DNA of 64,000 bases, from the NCBI RefSeq assembly GCF_029193575.1, contig NZ_JARGCS010000033.1:1-64000 (forward strand). Direction: 5' to 3'. The notes beneath the pieces were generated by a model. The model searched no databases and was not told the origin of the DNA. It saw nothing but the letters and a program-made list of their open reading frames with translations. This document shows, piece by piece, positions 52,491 to 61,193 of the stretch (position 1 is the stretch's first letter; each line of letters begins with the position of its first letter). The translations under genes and the position numbers were made by a program. The DNA comes from Pseudomonas entomophila. GTDB lineage: Bacteria; Pseudomonadota; Gammaproteobacteria; Pseudomonadales; Pseudomonadaceae.

Positions 52491-53339
52491 TCAGTAGGTG
52501 AAGAAGCCGCGGCCGCTCTTGCGCCCCAAGTAGCCGGCGGCAACCATCTCCTTGAGCAGCGGGGCGGGGCGGTACTTGCTGTCGTTGAAGCCTTCGTGGA
52601 AGGCCTCCATGATCGCCAGCAGGGTGTCCAGGCCGATCAGGTCGGCCAGGGCCAGCGGGCCGATCGGCTGGTTGCAGCCCAGGCGCATGCCGGTGTCGAT
52701 GTCTTGCGCGCTGGCCAGGCCTTCCTGGCGCACGAAGATCGCCTCGTTGATCATCGGCACCAGGATGCGGTTGACCACGAAGCCTGGGCGGTTGCCGGCG
52801 GTGATCGGGGTCTTGCCGAGCTTTTCGGTGACCAGCAGGGCCTGGGCGTAGGTCGCGTCGCTGGTTTGCAGCCCGCGGATGATCTCGACCAGCGCCATCA
52901 TCGGCACCGGGTTGAAGAAGTGCACGCCAATGAAGCGCTCGGGCTGCTCGATGCTCGCGGCCAGTTGGGTCACCGACAGCGACGAGGTGTTGGTGGCGAT
53001 CAGGCAGTCCAGTGCGACGTTGGCCGCCACCTGCTGCAGGATGCGTTGCTTGAGCGCCAGGTTCTCGGTGGCGGCCTCGATCACCAGTTGCACCCCGGCC
53101 AGCTGGCCGTAGTCGGTGCTGGTGCGAATGCGCGCCTTGGCCGCCTCGGCCTTGTCGGCGTCGAGGGTGCCTTTGCCGACCTGGCGTTCGAGGTTCTTGC
53201 CCAGGGTCGCCACGCCGCGTTCCAGCGCGGCGTCCGACACGTCGATGACCAGCACCTGGTAGCCCGCGACCGCGCACACCTGGGCGATGCCGTTGCCCAT
53301 GGTGCCTGCGCCGATCACGGCGATGTGTTGAATGCTCAT
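52491..53339 (-). CDS. 3-hydroxybutyryl-CoA dehydrogenase
   Basis: 282 residues of the short 3-hydroxyacyl-CoA dehydrogenase family (PaaH/HbdH-like): Rossmann motif IAVIGAGTMGNGIAQ at the start, catalytic His in GVHFFNPVPMMALVEIIRG, and GFVVNRILVPMINEA. NAD+-dependent oxidation of (S)-3-hydroxyacyl-CoA. The start is the ATG giving this Rossmann N-terminus. It lies 13 bp after the thiolase gene, forming a two-step beta-oxidation-type module. Confidence 0.93.
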   Translation of the reverse strand: MSIQHIAVIGAGTMGNGIAQVCAVAGYQVLVIDVSDAALERGVATLGKNLERQVGKGTLDADKAEAAKARIRTSTDYGQLAGVQLVIEAATENLALKQRILQQVAANVALDCLIATNTSSLSVTQLAASIEQPERFIGVHFFNPVPMMALVEIIRGLQTSDATYAQALLVTEKLGKTPITAGNRPGFVVNRILVPMINEAIFVRQEGLASAQDIDTGMRLGCNQPIGPLALADLIGLDTLLAIMEAFHEGFNDSKYRPAPLLKEMVAAGYLGRKSGRGFFTY

Positions 53340-53352
53340 GCAGGTGCTCTCC

Positions 53353-54537
53353 TCAAACGCGCTCGAAGACCACGGCGATGCCCTGGCCGCCGCCGATGCA
53401 CATGGTCGCCAGGGCATAGCGACCCTGGATGCGTTGCAGCTCATGGATGGCCTTGGTGGCGATGATCGCGCCGGTGGCGCCCACCGGGTGGCCGAGGGAG
53501 ATGCCCGAGCCGTTGGGGTTGACCTTCTCCGGGTCGAAGTCCAGCGCGCGGGCCACCGCGCAGGCCTGGGCGGCGAAGGCTTCGTTGGACTCGATCACGT
53601 CCAGGTCGCGGACCGACAAACCGGCTTTTTCCAGCACTTTCTGCGTGGCCGGGATTGGCCCCAGGCCCATCAATTCAGGCTCGACGCCGGCGTGGGCGTA
53701 GGCCACCAGGCGCGCCAGGGGCTTCAGGCCCAGGCGGCGCACCGCATCGCCGGTGGCCAGCACCAGGCCGGCGGCGCCGTCGTTGATGCCGCTGGCGTTG
53801 CCGGCAGTGACGCTGCCGTCCTTCTTGAATACGGTCTTCATGCCCGCCAGTTGCTCGGCGCTGACGTCGCCGCGCACATGCTCGTCGATGGCGAACTGCA
53901 CGCTGCCTTTGCGCGTTTTCAGCTCGATCGGCGCGATCTGCCCGTCGAAGCGCCCCTCGGCGATGGCGCGGGCGGCGCGGCGCTGGCTGGTCAGGGCCAG
54001 TTCATCCTGCATTTCGCGGGTGATGCCGTGCTTGGCGGCGACGTTCTCGGCGGTGATGCCCATGTGGAAGTGTTCGAACGGGTCCTGGAGGATGCCGACC
54101 ATGTAGTCAATGCCCTGCAAGTCCCCCATGCGCGCCCCCCAGCGGGCTTGCGGCAGCAGGTACGGGCCACGGCTCATGGATTCGGCGCCGGCGGCCAGGG
54201 CCACGTCGGTGTCGCCGAGCAACAGGCCCTGGGCGGCCGAGACGATGGCCTGCAGGCCCGAGCCGCACAGGCGGTTGACGTTGAAGGCCGGGGTTTGCTT
54301 GGGGATGCCAGCGTTCATCGCCGCCACCCGGCCCAGGTAGGCATCGCGTGGCTCGGTGGGGATCACGTTGCCCATCACCACATGGCCGATCTGCTCGGCG
54401 GCCACGCCCGAACGCTCGATCGCGGCGCGGCTGATGGTGGTGGCGAGGTCGGCCAGGGGCAGGTCCTTGAGCGAGCCGCCAAAGCCGCCGATGGCGGAAC
54501 GGACGGCACTCACGACGTAGATTTCTGTACGGCTCAT
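53353..54537 (-). CDS. Acetyl-CoA acetyltransferase (thiolase)
   Basis: 394 residues: nucleophile Cys in NRLCGSGLQAIVSA (about 87-91), catalytic His in ISLGHPVGATGA and second Cys in ATMCIGGGQGIAVVFER at the end. Thiolysis of 3-ketoacyl-CoA or its reverse. It is the first gene of an operon thiolase-dehydrogenase-TetR and is divergent from an AraC gene. Substrate length not determinable; a short-chain, butyrate- or phenylacetate-type route is likely. Confidence 0.93.
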   Translation of the reverse strand: MSRTEIYVVSAVRSAIGGFGGSLKDLPLADLATTISRAAIERSGVAAEQIGHVVMGNVIPTEPRDAYLGRVAAMNAGIPKQTPAFNVNRLCGSGLQAIVSAAQGLLLGDTDVALAAGAESMSRGPYLLPQARWGARMGDLQGIDYMVGILQDPFEHFHMGITAENVAAKHGITREMQDELALTSQRRAARAIAEGRFDGQIAPIELKTRKGSVQFAIDEHVRGDVSAEQLAGMKTVFKKDGSVTAGNASGINDGAAGLVLATGDAVRRLGLKPLARLVAYAHAGVEPELMGLGPIPATQKVLEKAGLSVRDLDVIESNEAFAAQACAVARALDFDPEKVNPNGSGISLGHPVGATGAIIATKAIHELQRIQGRYALATMCIGGGQGIAVVFERV

Positions 54538-54707
54538 AAAGGGCTCCAATAGCGAAGGCATGGCGGGACGGGGCCAGGCTCTGCGAGAATGACCGCCGCT
54601 TGCGGATGGGTCCCGAGTCTAGGCAAAGGCCAGGGGCGGGCCTATGCCGAAACTGTTCAGTCAACCTGGCATTTTTTGCCACTCAGCATAGACAGCGAAA
54701 ACCCGCC

Positions 54708-55718
54708 ATGCGCGATAGCGATTCGGTCGCCGTGTACTTCCTCAATGCCATGCTGCATGCCTTGCGCGAACGCCCAGCCGAGCGCGACGCGCAGCTGCGC
54801 GCGGTGGGCATCGACCCGGCGCTGCTGGCCCAGCCCCAGGCGCGGGTGCCGGCCAAGGCCTTCGCCCAGCTGTGGCTGGCGTTGATCCACGACCTGGACG
54901 ACGAGTTCTTCCGCCTCGACCGCCACGGCATGCCGCTGGGCAGCTTCGCCTTGATCTGCCGCGGGCTGATCCAGGAGCCGACCCTGGAGAAGGCGCTGCG
55001 CCAATGCCTGGGCAACTTCGCCCTGTTCCTGCGCGATGTGCGTGGCAGCTTCACGGTGCGCGGTGGTCGGGCGGTGATCAGCGTGCAGTCGAGCATCGCC
55101 GACCCGCTCACACGCGTGTACGCCGAGGAAACCTTCCTGGTGCTGGTGGTCGGGTTGCTGTGCTGGCTGGCCGGGCGGCGCATCGCCATCGACCGCACGG
55201 AACTGGCCCTGAGCCGTCCGGCGCAGGATGACGACACGCTGCTGTGGGGCCCGGACCTGCGCCTGGGCAGCGGGCGCACCGAGGTCGAGTTCGACAGTGC
55301 CTGGCTGCGCCTGCCGGTGGTGCAGGACCTGGCCGCGCTGAAGACCTTCCTGCGCAGTGCGCCGCAGGGCTTGGTGATCCGTTTTCGCAACCAGGGCGAC
55401 CTGGTGGCCGAGGTTTATCGGCACCTGCGCGCACGGCGCTATGGGCAGTGGCCGACGCTCAACGCCATGGCCGAGCGCCAGGGGCTCAGTGCCAGCACCT
55501 TCCGCCGCCAGTTGGAGCGCGAAGGGCGCTCGTACCAGCAGATCAAGGACGAAGTACGCCGGGCGATGGCCTTCGAGCGGTTGCGCGACGCTAGCCTGAG
55601 CATTGCCGAAATCGCCGAGCAGACCGGGTTCCAGGAGCCCAGCGCGTTTCACCGGGCGTTCAAGAAATGGACCGGCTACAGCCCGGGGAGCTACCGGGCG
55701 CGGTTGAAGCCAGGCTAG
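54708..55718 (+). CDS. AraC-family regulator (OruR/ArgR-like N-domain)
   Basis: 336 residues: an N-terminal arabinose_bd-type domain (AVYFLNAMLHALRERPAERD, EPTLEKALRQCLGNFALFLRDV) and a C-terminal AraC helix-turn-helix (PTLNAMAERQGLSASTFRRQLEREG and SIAEIAEQTGFQEPSAFHRAFKKWTGYSPG). This architecture is that of OruR-type regulators. It is divergent from the thiolase operon across 170 bp, which is its likely target. The start is preceded by no strong ribosome site. Confidence 0.9.
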   Translation: MRDSDSVAVYFLNAMLHALRERPAERDAQLRAVGIDPALLAQPQARVPAKAFAQLWLALIHDLDDEFFRLDRHGMPLGSFALICRGLIQEPTLEKALRQCLGNFALFLRDVRGSFTVRGGRAVISVQSSIADPLTRVYAEETFLVLVVGLLCWLAGRRIAIDRTELALSRPAQDDDTLLWGPDLRLGSGRTEVEFDSAWLRLPVVQDLAALKTFLRSAPQGLVIRFRNQGDLVAEVYRHLRARRYGQWPTLNAMAERQGLSASTFRRQLEREGRSYQQIKDEVRRAMAFERLRDASLSIAEIAEQTGFQEPSAFHRAFKKWTGYSPGSYRARLKPG

Positions 55719-55771
55719 GCCATCGCGAGGCACCACCGCCCTTGTAGGAGCGGGCGCCGCTGCATTCGCGG

Positions 55772-56209
55772 TCAGGCCGGGGTCATCGCAAAGCCGACGC
55801 CGAACCGGTTCCAGGCATTGATGGTGGCGATCGCCAAGGTCAGGTTGACCACCTCCGCCGGCTCGAAGTGCTCCATCAGCGCCTCGTACTGCGCTTGCGG
55901 CGCGCCGCGCTCCGGCAGGCGGGTCAGGCTTTCCAACCAGGCCAGCGCGGCACGTTCACGCGGGGTGAAAAAGGTGGTCTCCTGCCAGACCACCAGGGTT
56001 TGCAGGCGTGCCTCGGTTTCGCCGGCCTTGCGCGCATCATTGGCGTGCAGGTTGACGCAGTAGGCGCAGCCGTTGATCTGCGACGCGCGCAGGCGCACCA
56101 GCTCCAACAGCGAGCCTTCCAGCCCGGACTTGGCCAGGGCCTGTTCCAGGCCGAGCATCGCCTTGTAGGCTTCCGGTGCGTGTTTGCCCCATTCGATACG
56201 GTTGTGCAT
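55772..56209 (-). CDS. Alkylhydroperoxidase/CMD-family protein
   Basis: 145 residues: carboxymuconolactone decarboxylase-like fold with the AhpD-type site LRASQINGCAYCVNLHANDARKAGE (C-x2-C, His three residues on), and the family C-terminal NLTLAIATINAWNRFGV. A peroxidase-like thiol enzyme is expected, as in YnfC/YfiT-type proteins. GGAG precedes the ATG. It is convergent with the AraC gene. Confidence 0.88.
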   Translation of the reverse strand: MHNRIEWGKHAPEAYKAMLGLEQALAKSGLEGSLLELVRLRASQINGCAYCVNLHANDARKAGETEARLQTLVVWQETTFFTPRERAALAWLESLTRLPERGAPQAQYEALMEHFEPAEVVNLTLAIATINAWNRFGVGFAMTPA

Positions 56210-56430
56210 GGTGATCTCCACAGCTCGCAACGTTGACATCGCCCGAGAGGGGCGGTGCGTGTGGCGCTACCTTACTGCTCCAGAGGGCGACGCCCGATAG
56301 CCAATCCCAGGCATTGCCAGGAGACCAATCGCGCCCATTCGCCCCGCCACTGACCTGCATCCAATCTCTTCATTTCTGCCGCGCGGCGCGAGCCGGGATA
56401 ATCGCGGCATTGCCTTGAGGAGACCGATTC

Positions 56431-56889
56431 ATGTCCGACCCCCGTTTCATGCGCGAAGCCCTGGACCTGGCGCGCGCCAATATCCAGGCCGGTGGCCGCC
56501 CCTTTGGCGCTGTGCTGGTCTACCAGGGCCAGGTCATCGCCCGCGCGGTCAACGAGATCCACAGCACCCAGGACCCGACCACCCACGCTGAACTGCAGGC
56601 CATCCGCCAGGCCGCCCAGGCGCTTGGCCGCCCGCGTCTGGACGGCGCGGAGATCTACGCCAGCGGCCATCCCTGCCCGATGTGCCTGGCGGCCATGCAC
56701 TTGTGCGGCATCCAGCGCGCCTGGTTCGCCTACGGCAATGACGAGGGCGAGCCGTATGGCCTGTCGACGGCTGACATCTATGCGCAAATGGCCCGGCCAC
56801 CGCAGCAGCAGAGCCTGGCGCTGCGCCCGCTCAAGCCTGAGGGCGAGGCCGACCTGTACCGGCAATGGCGCCAGGCGAACCCGGCATGA
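56431..56889 (+). CDS. Nucleoside/nucleobase deaminase
   Basis: 152-residue cytidine-deaminase-fold protein with zinc ligands HAELQA (His, Glu proton shuttle) and PCPMCLAAMH. General look is that of guanine deaminase/tRNA-adenosine-deaminase-like enzymes: FGAVLVYQGQVIARAVNE and GIQRAWFAYGNDEGE. The exact base is not determinable. It overlaps the MFS transporter gene by 4 bp (ATGA), suggesting deaminase and transporter act on the same purine or pyrimidine. Confidence 0.85.
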   Translation: MSDPRFMREALDLARANIQAGGRPFGAVLVYQGQVIARAVNEIHSTQDPTTHAELQAIRQAAQALGRPRLDGAEIYASGHPCPMCLAAMHLCGIQRAWFAYGNDEGEPYGLSTADIYAQMARPPQQQSLALRPLKPEGEADLYRQWRQANPA

Positions 56890-58082
56890 GGAACGCGCTG
56901 AACCTGCTGTTGGTGGTGCTGCTGGCACTGAACCTGCGGCCAATCCTTACCAGCATAGGCCCGCTGCTCGAACCCATGCGCCAGGGCACTGGCCTGGGCT
57001 ACCAGCAGGCGGCGTTGCTGACGGCGCTGCCGGTGCTGTGCATGGGCCTGGTGCCGCTGTTGCAACCCTGGCTGCGGCGCTGGCTGAGCGAGCACGGCGG
57101 CATGCTCGCGGGGCTGGCGGCCATCGCCCTGGCGTGCCTGTGGCGCCTGCAACTGGGCAGCGCCTGGGCGCTGATCGCCAGTGCGGTGCTCGCAGGGCTG
57201 GGCGTGGCGGTGGTGCAGGGCATGATGCCGGGGCTGGTCAATCGTTGGTTTCCCACGCGCCTGGCAGCGACCATGGGCCTGTACTCGGCGGCGCTGATGA
57301 GCGGTGGTGGACTGGCCGCGGTGCTCGGCCCGCACGTCAGCGAATGGGCCGGGCGCTGGCAGGCGGGGCTTGGGGTGTGGGCGCTGCCGGCATTGGTCGC
57401 AGTGCTGGCCTGGGCACTGCTGCGCCCGCGCCAGGGTGCGCCAAGCCTGGCCGCAGGCGCTGGTGGGCACTGGTTTGGCAATCGCCGGGCGTGGCTGCTG
57501 GCGCTGTACTTCGGGTTGATCAACGGTGGCTACACCAGCATGGTCGCTTGGCTGCCGGCCTACCATCTGGAACAGGGCGGCACGGCCCAGGGCGGCGGTG
57601 AGCTGGTCGGGTTGATGACGGTGTTCCAGGTCTGTGGCGCGCTAGGCCTGCCGCTGTTGCTGCGGCGCCTGCTCGACCGGCGCCCAGGGCTATGGCTGGC
57701 CCTGGCGATCCAGTTGCTGGGCTTCCTCGGCCTGCTGCTGGCGCCGACCCAGGCGATGGGCCTCTGGGTGGCGATGATCGGCCTGGGTCTGGGCGCCTGC
57801 TTCAGCCTGAGCCTGACGCTGACCCTGGAACACCTCGCGACGCCCGCCGAGGCCGGCAGCCTGGCCGCGTTCGTGCAAGGCATCGGCTTCATCATCACCG
57901 GCACCGTGCCCTACGTGACGGGCTGGCTGCGAGAGGCCAGCGGCGATTTCCAGGCCTCCTGGACGCTGCTGGCCTTCAGCGTGCTGGCCATGCTGCTGGT
58001 GACCGTGCGTTTCGCCCCCAAGGGTTACACCGCTGCCATGGCCCGCCCGCGCCACCAGGCGGGCGTCACGTCGGTCAGTTGA
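56886..58082 (+). CDS. CynX/NimT-type MFS transporter
   Basis: 398-residue MFS with about twelve segments, CynX-like opening LLVVLLALNLRPILTSIGPLL. Coupled to the deaminase by a 4-bp overlap, so it may import or export a nucleobase or its product (inference). It is the second CynX-like carrier of this window and shares the LNLRPI region with the one at 7.0 kb. Its end overlaps the convergent MocR gene by 8 bp. Confidence 0.85.
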   Translation: MRNALNLLLVVLLALNLRPILTSIGPLLEPMRQGTGLGYQQAALLTALPVLCMGLVPLLQPWLRRWLSEHGGMLAGLAAIALACLWRLQLGSAWALIASAVLAGLGVAVVQGMMPGLVNRWFPTRLAATMGLYSAALMSGGGLAAVLGPHVSEWAGRWQAGLGVWALPALVAVLAWALLRPRQGAPSLAAGAGGHWFGNRRAWLLALYFGLINGGYTSMVAWLPAYHLEQGGTAQGGGELVGLMTVFQVCGALGLPLLLRRLLDRRPGLWLALAIQLLGFLGLLLAPTQAMGLWVAMIGLGLGACFSLSLTLTLEHLATPAEAGSLAAFVQGIGFIITGTVPYVTGWLREASGDFQASWTLLAFSVLAMLLVTVRFAPKGYTAAMARPRHQAGVTSVS

Positions 58083-59508
58083 GGCGCCGCAGGGTCTCCT
58101 CGACCCGGTCCAGCGCCGGGTCGATGTCCAGCAGCTCGATGGCGCCGAAACCCAGCAGCAGGCCCTGGCGCACGGGCGCGTGGCTGAAGAACGGCGCCAG
58201 TGAGTAGAGGCCGACGTCGAGCTTGGCCGCTTGCTCGATCAAGCGCTGCACATCGACCCCCGGCCGGGCCAAGGCGCTCAGGTGGTAGCCGGCCGCAGTC
58301 GGCACGGCCTCCAACCATGCCGCCAGGTCGCCTTGCAGGCGGGCCAGGATGCGCTCGCGGCGGGCGCTGTAGACCTCGTGGTTGCGGCGGATGTGCTTGA
58401 GCAGATAGCCCTCGGTGATGAACCGCTGCAACGCCCATTGCGACAACGGCGGGGTGTGCCAGTCGGTCAGTTGCTTGGCTACCCGGGCCGCGCGCAGCAG
58501 GGCCGGTGGCAGCACGGCGTAGCCCAGGCGCAGCTCCGGCAGCAAGGTCTTGGAGAACGTCCCCACGTAGGCCACCAGGCCATGCGGGTCGAGGCGGCGC
58601 AGCGCATCGGCAGCGGGGCCCTGGTAGCGGAACTCGCAGTCGTAGTCGTCCTCGATGACCACTGCGCCCAGTTCGGCGGCGCGGGCCAGCAGGGCATGGC
58701 GGCGCCGCTCGCTCATGGGCATGCCCAAGGGAAACTGGTGCGAGGGGGTGACGTAGATCAACCGGGTGCCCTCGGCGATCTGCTCCACGCAGAGGCCTTC
58801 GTCGTCCACTGGCACGTCCTGCAACTGCGCACCCAGGGCCAGGAACAGCTGGCGTACGGGCGGGTAGCCGGGATCTTCCATGGCCACCCGACTGCCTGGC
58901 TCGATCAGCACCCGGGCGATCAGGTCCAAGGCCTGTTGCGCGCCGTTGCACACCATGACCTCGCTTTCCTCGCAGTGCACGCCGCGGGTGAAGGCGATAT
59001 GGTGGGCGATGGCCTCGCGCAGTTCGGGCAGGCCCTGGGGTGGGTACTTGAGGCTCGCTTCACGCTGGCAGCGACGCAGCGCGTATTGCAGGCAGCTGCG
59101 CCATTGGTCGAAGGGAAATTGCAGCTTGTTCGAGGCGCCACCGACGAAGTCGTAGCGCGAAGGCCCGGGCAGCGCGGGGTGCCCAAGCACGGTGGTGCGT
59201 TGGCTCCAGCGTTCTAGCGAGGCAGCGCCGGCCAAGGGCAGGGAGGACGGTGTGTCTGCTTGCACGGGCTTGCGCGGGGTGATGAAGGTGCCGCGCCCAA
59301 CCACGCCGCTGAGCAGGTTGTCGTAGGTCAGGCGCGAATAGGCTTCGGCCACGGTCTTGCGCGACACGCCCAACTGCTCGGCCAGTAGCCGGGTCGGTGG
59401 CAGTTGGGTGCCGGCGGCCAGGTGGCCGCTGTCGATCCCGGCGCGAAGTTGCTGGTAAAGCTGGTCAACCAAACCTTTACGGCCCTGCAAACGAATGTGG
59501 AGTTCCAT
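58075..59508 (-). CDS. MocR/PdxR-type GntR-aminotransferase regulator
   Basis: 477 residues: an N-terminal GntR winged helix (residues 1-70; LYQQLRAGIDSGHLAAGTQLPPTRLLAEQLGVS) and a C-terminal fold-type I aminotransferase domain with PLP site VGTFSKTLLPELRLGYAV. In the family the domain senses PLP or an amino acid. It is divergent from the flavin-reductase-like gene across 155 bp, which is its likely target. Start is the ATG giving the GntR N-terminus. Confidence 0.9.
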   Translation of the reverse strand: MELHIRLQGRKGLVDQLYQQLRAGIDSGHLAAGTQLPPTRLLAEQLGVSRKTVAEAYSRLTYDNLLSGVVGRGTFITPRKPVQADTPSSLPLAGAASLERWSQRTTVLGHPALPGPSRYDFVGGASNKLQFPFDQWRSCLQYALRRCQREASLKYPPQGLPELREAIAHHIAFTRGVHCEESEVMVCNGAQQALDLIARVLIEPGSRVAMEDPGYPPVRQLFLALGAQLQDVPVDDEGLCVEQIAEGTRLIYVTPSHQFPLGMPMSERRRHALLARAAELGAVVIEDDYDCEFRYQGPAADALRRLDPHGLVAYVGTFSKTLLPELRLGYAVLPPALLRAARVAKQLTDWHTPPLSQWALQRFITEGYLLKHIRRNHEVYSARRERILARLQGDLAAWLEAVPTAAGYHLSALARPGVDVQRLIEQAAKLDVGLYSLAPFFSHAPVRQGLLLGFGAIELLDIDPALDRVEETLRRLN

Positions 59509-59663
59509 GGGGCGGTCCGAATCGGGGGATGACCTAGCTTCCGGTTTCGCGCTGGCTGTCGCAAGTGCAACGCATTCGCCTGGCATGGCCACGACTTCAC
59601 TGGCCGATGCGCCAGGGGCTGCGGCAAAATCGCCGCACCACCTGCCATGACCGAGGAGTCCTG

Positions 59664-60236
59664 ATGAACAGCCATGTCCAGCCCGTCGAGCTGAAGAAAG
59701 CCTACCGCCTGCTCAACCACGGCCCGACCGTGCTGGTCTCGGCCAGCCACGCCGGGGTCGACAACGTGATGGCCGCCGCCTGGGCCTGTGCGCTGGACTT
59801 TGACCCGCCCAAGGTCACGGTGGTGCTCGACAAGGCCACCGGCACCCGCCCACTGGTGGAGGGCAGCGGCTGGTTCGTGCTGCAGATCCCCACCGCCGCC
59901 CAGGCGCGCCTGACCCACCAGGTCGGCCACCGCAGCCTGCTCGAGGAGCCGGGCAAGCTGGCGGCGATCGGGGTGACCCTGGCGCGGGTCGAGGGTTACC
60001 CGGCGCCTTTGGTGGAGGGGTGTTCCGCCTGGTTGATGTGCCGGGTGATCGACGAGCCGCACAACCAGCAGGCCTACGACCTGTTCATCGGCGAGGTGGT
60101 CGCGGCCTGGGCGGATGATCGGGTGTTCCGCGACGGGCATTGGGGGTTCGAGCATGCCGACCCGCAGCTGCGCAGCTTGCACTACGTGGCGGGCGGGCAT
60201 TTCTACGCGATTGGCGAGGCGGTGGTGGTGGAGTAG
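59664..60236 (+). CDS. Flavin-reductase-like FMN-binding protein
   Basis: 190-residue split-barrel FMN-binding domain: GPTVLVSASHAGVDNVMAAAWA, PPKVTVVLDKATGTRPLVE and AWLMCRVIDEPHNQ. It is of the short flavin reductase (DIM6/NTAB) family and may reduce FMN or act as a two-component oxygenase partner, but no partner oxygenase is adjacent. Strong GAGGAG site. Its 3' end overlaps the convergent SDR gene by 34 bp. Confidence 0.85.
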   Translation: MNSHVQPVELKKAYRLLNHGPTVLVSASHAGVDNVMAAAWACALDFDPPKVTVVLDKATGTRPLVEGSGWFVLQIPTAAQARLTHQVGHRSLLEEPGKLAAIGVTLARVEGYPAPLVEGCSAWLMCRVIDEPHNQQAYDLFIGEVVAAWADDRVFRDGHWGFEHADPQLRSLHYVAGGHFYAIGEAVVVE

Positions 60237-61090
60237 GCAGGCGGCGGTTGTGGTGGCCCTATCGCGGGCTTGCCCCGCGATAGGGACGTCCCAGAAGCAA
60301 CGCCGGTATTGTAGCGCGGCGCCAACCGCTGGTTCGACAGGTGCCCGGCCAACGCCTGGCGGCTCGCCTCCAGCGCTTCATAACGCTCCAGCTCATGCAG
60401 CGGCGGAATCGACACCCGCCGCCCGGCGTCGAAATCCTGCAACGCCGCCCTCACCAGGTCCTGCGCGCTCATGACGATGCCCGGGTCGAGATGTTCGATC
60501 GGCAACCCGCCCGTGGCCCAGAAATCAGTGGCCGTGGCGCCCGGCAGCACAGCCTGGATGCGCACACCCTTGTCACCCAGCTCATGCTGCAGCGACTGGC
60601 TGAAGGCGGTGACGAAGGCCTTGCTGGCGCCATACACGCCATTGAGCAACTCCGGCTGCAAGCTCACGATCGAGGAAATGTTGATCACCGCGCCGTGGCC
60701 TCGGGCGACGAAGCCTGGCACCGCGGCGTAGGTCAGGCGGGTGAGGGCGGTGATGTTCAGGGTGATCATCTGCTGCATCTGCTCGACATCGCTGTCCAGC
60801 AGCGGTGTATGGGTGCCGATGCCGGCATTGTTCACCAGCAGGGTGATGCTCGGATCCTCGCGCAGGCGTTGCTCGACACGCGCAAGGTCAGTGCGGGCGG
60901 CGAGGTCCGCAGGCAGCACCTCGATGCGCCGACCGGTCTGCTCGGCCAGGCGTGTGGCCAGGCTGTTCAGGCGCGCTTGACTGCGTGCGACGAGGATCAG
61001 GTCGTGCCCGCGACGGGCCAGTTGTTCGGCGTAGACCGCGCCGATACCGGTCGAGGCGCCAGTGATGAGGGCAGTGCCAGGTTGCGACAT
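60203..61090 (-). CDS. Short-chain dehydrogenase with REP-encoded tail
   Basis: 295-residue SDR: NAD(P) motif TGASTGIGAVYAEQL, NNAGIGTHT, catalytic Ser in NISSIVSLQ and Tyr-x3-Lys in VYGASKAFV. The classical fold ends near residue 260 (LSNQRLAPRYN), but the frame then reads SLSRGKPAIGPPQPPPAYST through a REP-like palindrome (60257-60285) and stops inside the flavin reductase gene. So its C-terminal 30 residues are encoded by a repeat element. Divergent from an AraC gene. Confidence 0.88.
   Translation of the reverse strand: MSQPGTALITGASTGIGAVYAEQLARRGHDLILVARSQARLNSLATRLAEQTGRRIEVLPADLAARTDLARVEQRLREDPSITLLVNNAGIGTHTPLLDSDVEQMQQMITLNITALTRLTYAAVPGFVARGHGAVINISSIVSLQPELLNGVYGASKAFVTAFSQSLQHELGDKGVRIQAVLPGATATDFWATGGLPIEHLDPGIVMSAQDLVRAALQDFDAGRRVSIPPLHELERYEALEASRQALAGHLSNQRLAPRYNTGVASGTSLSRGKPAIGPPQPPPAYSTTTASPIA
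60257..60285. repeat. REP-derived palindrome inside SDR tail
   Basis: CCCTATCGCGGG and CCCGCGATAGGG, perfect 12-bp arms over a 5-nt loop. It lies between the flavin reductase stop and the SDR core end and is read in frame by the SDR gene. It would also serve as a bidirectional terminator. Confidence 0.7.
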
Positions 61091-61193
61091 GGTTGCAGCT
61101 CCGTGGGTTGGAATGCTGCGATGATGCGCGGTTTTGCCTATGGCTCAAATGACGCATATAGTACGTTTTCGAGACATTTACCGAGAGACGTTC

